Virus record (IMG/VR): IMGVR_UViG_3300032229_000294
Coordinates: 1-31,863 of that record
Length of the DNA stretch: 31,863 nucleotides
Origin: a virus
Strand: one strand, 5' to 3'
A program made the position numbers and the translations under genes. How positions within the stretch are numbered: the stretch's first letter is position 1; each line of letters begins with the position of its first letter. This document shows, piece by piece, positions 27,824-31,863 of the stretch. The notes under the pieces were generated by a model that worked only from the letters and a program-made list of their open reading frames with translations, searched no databases and had not been told where the DNA came from.

Positions 27824-27852
27824 ATGTTATCGGTAGTAAGTACCAATCACAA
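27824..27852 (-). promoter_or_regulatory. regulon promoter whose -35 contains a stop codon
   Basis: TTGTGA, 17 bp with GTACTTACTACCGA, TAACAT, six bases, ATG. The TGA of the -35 hexamer is the stop codon of the gene at 27847. Confidence 0.8.
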
Positions 27853-28215
27853 CTCGTCTTCGTATTTCTTTTTTTCCCATTTTCCGTCTGCGCCAACACA
27901 GTAGGTCTGCCCGTCTTTCCATGTCCAAGCACATGGGCAACATGGCTCGTAGGCAGTCCCGTCTCCGTCTCCGCTTTGCCAGTTGATGTTCGGGTGTCCA
28001 CCACTAAGGTATCCACGCAACTTAGGCAGAACCTCAATGACTTTGACCACGCAATCGTGGCAAATCCAAAACGCTGGGCTCTCGCTGGGCGGGAAGTTAT
28101 CAATGAAGCCACCGTAGTAACCCATTGCAACGCTGTCTAGATAAAGACCGTATGTGTAGTCACCGAGTTCATCAGGAACCTCAGCGTCACAGTTGCTACA
28201 TTTCATCATGTTCAT
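27847..28215 (-). CDS. zinc-ribbon protein
   Basis: 122 residues from the ATG at 28215, preceded by GGAG. CSNC near the start, CHDC in the middle and CCPC later give three Cys pairs for one or two zinc ions. GYYGGFIDNFPPSES and AYEPCCPCAWTWKDG are aromatic-rich. No family recognised. It overlaps the upstream gene, so both are on one message. Confidence 0.7.
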   Translation of the reverse strand: MNMMKCSNCDAEVPDELGDYTYGLYLDSVAMGYYGGFIDNFPPSESPAFWICHDCVVKVIEVLPKLRGYLSGGHPNINWQSGDGDGTAYEPCCPCAWTWKDGQTYCVGADGKWEKKKYEDEL

Positions 28216-28378
28216 AGTTACACTCCATTCCGTCACAACTGCCATAGTTCAGGCAGAAACTTTCGTAGTTCACACACACGGGGTCGCCTTCGTGGGCGTA
28301 CACAGCCGTGCGTTCGGTCTTGCGTCGGCCCCGCCGCTTGCCTACCTGATAGATAAGAATGTGTGAAAGTAATCCCAT
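28196..28378 (-). CDS. small basic-then-Cys-rich protein
   Basis: 60 residues: MGLLSHILIYQVGKRRGRRK, then four Cys in VCVNYESFCLNYGSCDGMEC. AAGGA is close before the ATG and the stop of the preceding gene is four bases upstream. Its end overlaps the next gene by 20 bases. Function unknown. Confidence 0.6.
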   Translation of the reverse strand: MGLLSHILIYQVGKRRGRRKTERTAVYAHEGDPVCVNYESFCLNYGSCDGMECNYEHDEM

Positions 28379-28382
28379 GTCC

Positions 28383-28622
28383 TTACCAGTCGTCTCTGTC
28401 GGGGACATAAGGCTCCCAGTCAAACTTGACAAGGGTCTTGCACTCAGGGCAGACAGCCTCAACCTCGTGACCACCTGAACTGGGGTCTACGGTCATGTCG
28501 GGCTCTGTCCACTCGTGATAACACTCTTCGTTGTCACAGTGAAACTCAATATCCATTTCAACATCGTTCCAACCTGGAATGTCGCTCAATTTACAGCCTG
28601 GGGGTAAGTTGTTATCTATCAT
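28383..28622 (-). CDS. zinc-ribbon phage protein
   Basis: 79 residues. LPPGCKLSDIPGWNDVEMD followed by HCDNEECYHEW and a CPEC pair near the end: two Cys pairs and a His in a common phage zinc-ribbon layout. The ATG is six bases after TAAGAT. It leads a three-gene message (with 28196 and 27847). Confidence 0.72.
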   Translation of the reverse strand: MIDNNLPPGCKLSDIPGWNDVEMDIEFHCDNEECYHEWTEPDMTVDPSSGGHEVEAVCPECKTLVKFDWEPYVPDRDDW

Positions 28623-28628
28623 GATTTC

Positions 28629-28657
28629 ATCTTATCGGTAGTAAGGACTAATTCCTC
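28629..28657 (-). promoter_or_regulatory. regulon promoter with poor -35
   Basis: GAGGAA in the -35 place (constrained by the stop codon of the upstream gene), 17 bp with GTCCTTACTACCGA, TAAGAT, six bases, ATG. The spacer is fully conserved although the -35 is not. Confidence 0.65.
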
Positions 28658-28838
28658 AGGCTTCCAACAATTCTTTCAAGTTTCTCATTTCGTTCTGAAC
28701 CAAGTTCAGCCCCTCGCAAAGAGCCTTCCAGATAGCCTTCTTGACTTCTGCTGGGGTGGACTCAGGGAGTCCGTCAAACGCACGGATAGCCTCACGGATT
28801 TCTGTGTGCGTTGTCTGTATGTAATCGTTGTATGTCAT
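28656..28838 (-). CDS. small helical protein
   Basis: 60 residues, amphipathic helices (YIQTTHTEIREAIRAFDGL; VQNEMRNLKELLEA). No family recognised. The ATG is six bases after TAGTTT. It follows element E5 and the second parS-like palindrome. Its stop codon falls in the -35 of the next promoter. Confidence 0.7.
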   Translation of the reverse strand: MTYNDYIQTTHTEIREAIRAFDGLPESTPAEVKKAIWKALCEGLNLVQNEMRNLKELLEA

Positions 28839-28844
28839 AGCACC

Positions 28845-28873
28845 AAACTATCGGTAGTAAGGACAATAAACAA
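28845..28873 (-). promoter_or_regulatory. regulon promoter for 28656-28838
   Basis: TTGTTT, 17 bp with GTCCTTACTACCGA, TAGTTT, six bases, ATG. The second parS-like palindrome lies 12 bases upstream of the -35. Confidence 0.85.
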
Positions 28874-28885
28874 CCTGCCACCCAA

Positions 28886-28901
28886 TGTTTCTCGTGAAAC
28901 A
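28886..28901. promoter_or_regulatory. parS-like palindrome 2
   Basis: TGTTTCTCGTGAAACA, one base from TGTTTCACGTGAAACA. TTAGTTGCACACTACAAG (28903-28920) follows and is the exact inverse of the sequence beside palindrome 1. Confidence 0.6.
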
Positions 28902-28931
28902 TTTAGTTGCACACTACAAGTAATTCAGTAG

Positions 28932-28977
28932 GTGGTCAGGGCTTGCATGAATGAGTGGGAAGGCGCAAGCCCCGACC
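28932..28977. repeat. long inverted repeat next to E5
   Basis: TGGTC-GGGCTTGC arms pair with GCAAGCCC-GACCA (one base unpaired) around an 18-base centre. It may be the terminator for the gene at 29017 although a T run is lacking. Confidence 0.6.
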
Positions 28978-28987
28978 AGAACTGTGT

Positions 28988-29014
28988 TTCTAATCGTCTG
29001 ACGGTGGCGGAAAG
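28988..29014. repeat. repeat element E5
   Basis: TTTCTAATC, four bases, TGACGGTGGCGGAAAG. It directly follows the stop codon of the gene at 29017. Confidence 0.8.
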
Positions 29015-29016
29015 GC

Positions 29017-29160
29017 TTACCTATCTTCACCGCAAACGCAACAGTGGTTGTTTTCCCATGCGTGCGTACAGTCCATCGGGGCTTCGCTGAACAGTCCACG
29101 CCAATCGGACTTGACGAACAGCAAGCCGAGAGTGGCAAGCCATAGGGCTACCCACCCCAT
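29017..29160 (-). CDS. small membrane protein with Cys/His tail
   Basis: 47 residues: a membrane span at the N-terminus (MGWVALWLATLGLLFV) and CTHAW...HCCVCGEDR at the end, a likely zinc site. TGATG overlap with the upstream DUF3846-like gene supports the start. It may anchor a zinc-binding knuckle at the inner face of the membrane. Confidence 0.65.
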   Translation of the reverse strand: MGWVALWLATLGLLFVKSDWRGLFSEAPMDCTHAWENNHCCVCGEDR

Positions 29161-29510
29161 CAGACAACCACCCCTGCGTCTTGGTTCGTCTTGAACAGGA
29201 ACCACTGCTGGCGTACTGCCTCGCAAATGGCTGGGTCAATGGCGTGTTCTTCACCATCGTACTCACCGCTTGCGCTGAATGAGCCGAAAAGGATTACATC
29301 ACCACAAATGACCTGACCGAACACAATGCTCGCAATCGGGTTGAATGGCAAGCCGTCAATAAGACCTGTGTCGTGGACATAGCCGTGAAAGGACTTCTGT
29401 CGCACGCAATCAAACCAACCGCCGACTGTGTTGCGAATTGTGTTGTAAGTGTCCTCAACCATGATGGTCGTAGGTGCGCTTTCTGCTGGGATAACTAATG
29501 CTCGTTTCAT
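29160..29510 (-). CDS. DUF3846-like protein
   Basis: 116 residues. TIRNTVGGWFDCV followed by LIDGLPFNPIAS and QVICGDVILFG is the pattern of DUF3846, a small family in actinobacteria, phages and plasmids (VGG.i......lp.N..A.......GdvvllG). The function of the family is unknown. The ATG is six bases after TAAGGT of a regulon promoter. It is coupled to a membrane protein gene. Confidence 0.75.
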   Translation of the reverse strand: MKRALVIPAESAPTTIMVEDTYNTIRNTVGGWFDCVRQKSFHGYVHDTGLIDGLPFNPIASIVFGQVICGDVILFGSFSASGEYDGEEHAIDPAICEAVRQQWFLFKTNQDAGVVV

Positions 29511-29516
29511 ACCTTC

Positions 29517-29545
29517 ACCTTATCGGTAGTAAGGGTCAATGACAA
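29517..29545 (-). promoter_or_regulatory. regulon promoter for 29160-29510
   Basis: TTGTCA, 17 bp with CCCTTACTACCGA, TAAGGT, six bases, ATG. Confidence 0.85.
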
Positions 29546-29547
29546 CC

Positions 29548-29814
29548 TTACTCCCCACCTCTTTCCATGTATTTTTTTACTGCCTCAGTAAATGTGTGGC
29601 AGTAGTCGCCTTGCTCAGCGTGCCAACCCTCAGGTCGTGCCACGACTGTCCACACTGCGTACTTGTGGTGCTCGCTGTCGTTGTGGCAGATAGCAACCCA
29701 AGTTGCGTAGCAGTCTCCAACGACACGCTCGTGAAGTTTTGTCATCGCAATCACTGTGCGGTATGCGACAGTGTCGCCAATGGCGAGTTCTTTGTTTTCG
29801 TTCAGTGTTTCCAT
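29548..29814 (-). CDS. unknown protein
   Basis: 88 residues: IGDTVAYRTVIAMTKL, then HHKYAVWTVVARPEGWHAEQ and FTEAVKKYMERGG. The last part recurs, as I recall, in small phage proteins of unknown function (strand, GDY, helix). The start overlaps the upstream stop (TAATG). Confidence 0.7.
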   Translation of the reverse strand: METLNENKELAIGDTVAYRTVIAMTKLHERVVGDCYATWVAICHNDSEHHKYAVWTVVARPEGWHAEQGDYCHTFTEAVKKYMERGGE

Positions 29815-29954
29815 TATTGGTTCACCAACTCCCCTGTTTCGTTGTCAAGCACGAAAGAACTACGGCATTTGAGACAGTAGTAGTATTCGTGACCTTTGTG
29901 TGGTTCGCTTTGTTGGTCGTCCCACTCAATTTCGTGTTCGCATTGTGCTTTCAT
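29814..29954 (-). CDS. 46-residue leaderless zinc-site protein
   Basis: Reads MKAQCEHEIEWDDQQ and continues with YYYCLKCRSSF. Cys-x-His at the start and CxxC later suggest one zinc. The ATG is six bases after TAACTT of a regulon promoter, and the stop overlaps the next start, which supports it as a true gene. Confidence 0.65.
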   Translation of the reverse strand: MKAQCEHEIEWDDQQSEPHKGHEYYYCLKCRSSFVLDNETGELVNQ

Positions 29955-29960
29955 AACTTC

Positions 29961-29989
29961 AAGTTATCGGTAGTAAGGAACAATCACAA
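29961..29989 (-). promoter_or_regulatory. regulon promoter for 29814-29954
   Basis: TTGTGA, 17 bp with TTCCTTACTACCGA, TAACTT, six bases, ATG. It begins one base after the stop codon of the gene at 29991. Confidence 0.85.
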
Positions 29990-29990
29990 C

Positions 29991-30143
29991 CTAGTGAGAA
30001 ACTTTTACTTCTTCAATGGCGACATCATCGTGACCGTCTGCTCGGTAGAAGTTCGCTACTCGTTCTGCTTGGTCTTTGGTGAGCAGGTAGTCATTGACTT
30101 CAGTTCCGCCGACCCACACAGCCCAGCATCTCTCGCTACTCAT
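29991..30143 (-). CDS. 50-residue unknown protein
   Basis: MSSERCWAVWVGGTEVNDYL followed by a helix (TKDQAERVANFYRADG) and a short strand (DVAIEEVKVSH): a compact beta-alpha-beta pattern like many phage proteins with a WVGGTEV strand. The ATG at 30143 overlaps the end of the DUF4314-like gene by eight bases. Confidence 0.65.
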   Translation of the reverse strand: MSSERCWAVWVGGTEVNDYLLTKDQAERVANFYRADGHDDVAIEEVKVSH

Positions 30144-30318
30144 CTTCAGTCCACGCATCTTCGCCTGCAATGAGAGAGAGCGTTGAGCCGTCTTCCCATT
30201 GCACATCTATGACTTCGCCCCAAGGGTCTTTGCGTCTGCGTAGAAGCAAACCCTGGGCTCCTGCACGGAGCCGTGTGTGGGGGTCGTTCGTTCTTACAAG
30301 CGTGATAATGGTGGTCAT
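30136..30318 (-). CDS. DUF4314-like protein
   Basis: 60 residues. LVRTNDPHTRLRAGAQGLL, then VQWEDGSTLSLIAGEDAW match the DUF4314 pattern: a small barrel-like fold found in phages and mobile elements (l..m.DPyt.l..G..G.v...D......V.WDnG..L.l..g.D.w). Function unknown. The start overlaps the upstream stop (ATGA). Confidence 0.75.
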   Translation of the reverse strand: MTTIITLVRTNDPHTRLRAGAQGLLLRRRKDPWGEVIDVQWEDGSTLSLIAGEDAWTEDE

Positions 30319-30554
30319 ACCAATTCCTTTACAGACATGAAGTAATCACGAGTTTCTTCCCAAGTTGCTTCAGACCAATCAAGTCCGCCGTATTCAGCGT
30401 CAATGAGTTTCTTTGCTTCAGTTGAGTCGCACTCCATCACAACCATCACGGAGACAAGTTGCGAAGGTGAGTAGCCCGCGTGTCGGGGCTCCGTCTCCAG
30501 TATCTCGTAGAACTTCTTGCGACAGTCGTTGTCGTACTTTGTGTCGTAACTCAT
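30315..30554 (-). CDS. unknown helical protein
   Basis: 79 residues from the ATG at 30554 in a TAATG overlap with the upstream stop. Helices with acidic and aromatic residues (CRKKFYEILETEPRH; SEATWEETRDYFMSV). Not recognised. Second gene of a four-gene message. Confidence 0.7.
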   Translation of the reverse strand: MSYDTKYDNDCRKKFYEILETEPRHAGYSPSQLVSVMVVMECDSTEAKKLIDAEYGGLDWSEATWEETRDYFMSVKELV

Positions 30555-30754
30555 TAGATAAATCCGTACCTCATCATCATGTGACCTACTGCCCAGTCGT
30601 AGCAAAGGCTCAACATTCCCCATTCGCATGAGTTCTCTTCGGCCCCGACTTTGACTGTCACCTTGTAGCGTCCGTCTTCCTTTTTGACAATGGTCATGAC
30701 TGCCTGCTCTTGCAAGTCGTCAATGAACTTTGTCTGTATGTCTATTACTTCCAT
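30554..30754 (-). CDS. unknown small protein
   Basis: 66 residues: MEVIDIQTKFIDDLQEQAVM, then a strand region (GRYKVTVKVGAEE) and a hydrophobic end (CYDWAVGHMMMRYGFI). No family recognised. The ATG is six bases after TAAGTT. It leads the operon 30754-29991. Confidence 0.7.
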   Translation of the reverse strand: MEVIDIQTKFIDDLQEQAVMTIVKKEDGRYKVTVKVGAEENSCEWGMLSLCYDWAVGHMMMRYGFI

Positions 30755-30760
30755 GACTCC

Positions 30761-30789
30761 AACTTATCGGTAGTAAGGCGTAATAACAA
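30761..30789 (-). promoter_or_regulatory. regulon promoter for the 30754-29991 operon
   Basis: TTGTTA, 17 bp with GCCTTACTACCGA, TAAGTT, six bases, ATG. Confidence 0.85.
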
Positions 30790-30791
30790 CC

Positions 30792-31205
30792 TCAGTACAG
30801 CCCTAATTCTTCTCGCTCTTCTTCGGACACAGCCGTGAGCGTTGTGTTGCTACCCATAGCGTCGTGGTGCGACAGTGAGTACTCAATTCGGTCTGAGAAC
30901 ACTTTGTAGCGCATTGTCCATTCGCCACGCACAGCCATTCCGTACAGCATTTCCTCAACCTTGTCGGCGTGGAAGTAGCCCGATACATCACCGTTCCATA
31001 GGCGTAGGTCTGTTACCTTCCACCAGTCTGTTTCGTTAGTTTCACGAAACTCTTTGGTGACTTCGGAAAAGTCTGTTACCGAGTCAAGCCAACAGTCTCC
31101 GTAGCAATACGAAACTGGCTCATCAGTCGGGTTGTCGTTTTCGTCATACTGAACACAAACACAAGTGTTCGTAATCTCACCTTCGGCAATAATTGTTTCT
31201 GTCAT
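30792..31205 (-). CDS. unknown acidic protein
   Basis: 137 residues with CVCVQYDENDN and YCYGDCW near the start (four Cys in 25 residues), a Trp-rich centre (ETDWWKVTDLRLWNG) and an acidic C-terminus (SEEEREELGLY). Not recognised. The ATG is six bases after TAACTT of a regulon promoter that is embedded in the 3' end of the upstream gene. Confidence 0.75.
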   Translation of the reverse strand: MTETIIAEGEITNTCVCVQYDENDNPTDEPVSYCYGDCWLDSVTDFSEVTKEFRETNETDWWKVTDLRLWNGDVSGYFHADKVEEMLYGMAVRGEWTMRYKVFSDRIEYSLSHHDAMGSNTTLTAVSEEEREELGLY

Positions 31206-31207
31206 AG

Positions 31208-31450
31208 TTACAAGTTATCGGTAGTAAGTGGTAATGACAACCCGTTGAGATAGTTTCCGATGGGGTGGTCAAGTGCCTCTTGTCGGCAGGTGGCGCACAC
31301 ATCACGCACTCGCCACAGCCCCGACTCGTTCACGAAAGTCTCGGTAAGTATCTCTTTGTTTCCGCAAGCCGCGGGGCCTCGCTCGCAACGGCGAGAAAAC
31401 TGCTCAATGAGCAGGTCGTACAATAAACGCATAGCAATCCTTTTGTCCAT
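31208..31450 (-). CDS. small Cys-pair protein
   Basis: 80 residues. A helical N-terminus (RIAMRLLYDLLIEQFSRR), then CGNKEI and VCATCRQEALDHPIGNYLNG: C...CxxC, a likely zinc site. Its last 16 codons overlap a regulon promoter, which may mean the promoter was acquired over the gene end or that the true stop was lost. CAGAAT lies six bases before the ATG, a weaker leaderless arrangement. Confidence 0.6.
   Translation of the reverse strand: MDKRIAMRLLYDLLIEQFSRRCERGPAACGNKEILTETFVNESGLWRVRDVCATCRQEALDHPIGNYLNGLSLPLTTDNL
31212..31240 (-). promoter_or_regulatory. regulon promoter embedded in the upstream coding region
   Basis: TTGTCA, 17 bp with CCACTTACTACCGA, TAACTT, six bases, ATG. The whole unit encodes the last residues of the gene at 31208. 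Confidence 0.8.
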
Positions 31451-31513
31451 TGGGGAATTCTGTTGCCACGCTTCCCCTCTGCGCCGTTTCTGAGTCAGTA
31501 TTGCTAGGTGCGA

Positions 31514-31675
31514 CTAAGCGAGTAGTTCAGCAACCATGCGAGCAACCATTGCCCGCAAGCGTTGTGTACCGCTTGTGTCACCGTGACGCTCAACTGCTTC
31601 CGCAAGTTCAGCAATCAACGCCTGCGCCATCGCAATGCGGTGTGACTTGTTCATCTTTCCCTCCTTCCCACTCAT
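31514..31675 (-). CDS. 53-residue helical protein, paralogue of 26086-26253
   Basis: MSGKEGKMNKSHRIAMAQAL then helices ending MVAELLA. Two in-frame starts: the leaderless ATG at 31675 and an ATG at 31654 after GGAGGGA. It shares the leader, most of the core and the downstream GTGGCAACAGAA with the gene at 26086. It follows element E6. Function unknown. Confidence 0.7.
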   Translation of the reverse strand: MSGKEGKMNKSHRIAMAQALIAELAEAVERHGDTSGTQRLRAMVARMVAELLA

Positions 31676-31681
31676 ACCTTC

Positions 31682-31710
31682 AGGGTATCGGGGGTTGGTA
31701 GAAAAGACAA
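31682..31710 (-). promoter_or_regulatory. diverged regulon promoter for 31514-31675
   Basis: TTGTCT, 17 bp ending AACCCCCGA, TACCCT, six bases, ATG. Confidence 0.65.
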
Positions 31711-31828
31711 CATTGGTCGTGGGATTTTTTTGGAACATCTGAGCGTTCGGGGAGCCAGCCCCGATGCGCCCGATGTGCGTGAATGTTTTGTTTTCACTGA
31801 ATGGGTTTGGTGTAGTCACTTTTTTGCG

Positions 31829-31858
31829 CTTTCTAATCTGCTGACGGTGGCGGAAAGG
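31829..31858. repeat. repeat element E6
   Basis: TTTCTAATC, four bases, TGACGGTGGCGGAAAG at the window edge. A TCGGGG / CCCCGA hairpin (about 31752-31771) lies in the same gap. Confidence 0.8.
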
Positions 31859-31863
31859 GTTAC

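Noticed and set aside
19272-31858. E element as a sigma-70 promoter (TTGACG as -35 on the plus strand)
   Set aside because: Only three copies have TTGACG, the base before TGACGG varies, and no -10 box is found 17 bp downstream in most copies.
19261-31863. CRISPR array made of the E elements
   Set aside because: Copies are 2.0-2.9 kb apart with genes between them; there are no short regular spacers and no cas genes.
1-31863. tRNA genes
   Set aside because: No cloverleaf with a GGTTCGAATCC-like T arm was found on either strand by eye.
1-31863. Integrase, transposase or insertion sequence
   Set aside because: No tyrosine or serine recombinase and no DDE transposase motifs are seen, so lysogeny or IS insertion cannot be claimed from this window.

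Overview
The window looks like part of a tailed bacteriophage genome (or a closely related phage-plasmid) that infects an actinobacterium. The evidence is a WhiB-family protein, an Rpf-like peptidoglycan hydrolase with a signal peptide, a Toprim primase fused to a RecA/RepA-type helicase, SSB, a DUF932 protein, an SNF2/HARP-like helicase, a DUF5872 protein, a giant polyvalent protein, and several dozen very small genes packed head to tail. No portal, capsid or tail gene is complete here, so the phage type cannot be named. The host is inferred, not proven.

Layout. (1) 1-11002, plus strand: the 3' end of an unidentified gene, a 400-base non-coding stretch with DnaA-box-like sites, one 3263-residue gene, and a coupled DUF5872 gene. 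The giant protein is a string of modules separated by a recurrent GLAS motif: three tandem HExxH metallopeptidase copies, an ADP-ribosyltransferase-like module, a Nudix module and several unassigned ones. (2) 10999-15253, minus strand: SSB, then a tightly overlapping operon of WhiB, primase-helicase, an HTH protein, a ribbon-helix-helix protein, a zinc-ribbon protein and a small membrane protein. (3) 15328-16950, plus strand: an acidic protein, tandem terminators, the Rpf/lysozyme-like protein and a zinc-ribbon protein. (4) 16985-31863, almost all minus strand: DUF932, SNF2 helicase, then an array of about 35 small genes, many rich in Cys/His or carrying one membrane segment. A single plus-strand gene (25083-25358) sits inside the array.

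The most striking signal is a promoter family. About 25 copies of a 29-bp unit (TTGTT-type -35, 17-bp spacer, TAnnnT -10) occur, with the spacer itself conserved around ACTACCGA. In 21 minus-strand copies a start codon lies 6 nt (once 7 nt) after the -10 box, the geometry of leaderless mRNAs. The same TAnnnT-N6-start geometry is seen at four genes lacking the spacer motif, including the giant gene. This points to one regulon of leaderless early genes under a common activator, repressor or sigma factor.

Six same-orientation copies of a second repeat (core TGACGGTGGCGGAAAG on the plus strand) recur every 2.0-2.9 kb. Each lies about 150-260 nt upstream of a regulon start codon, and every time the downstream gene encodes a small, apparently helical protein. 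Some of these gaps also hold DnaA-box-like sites, and two hold a 16-bp palindrome one base away from the bacterial parS sequence, placed exactly 12 bp from the -35 box in both cases. Functions for most small genes are unknown. All statements rest on reading the sequence; no database search was possible.
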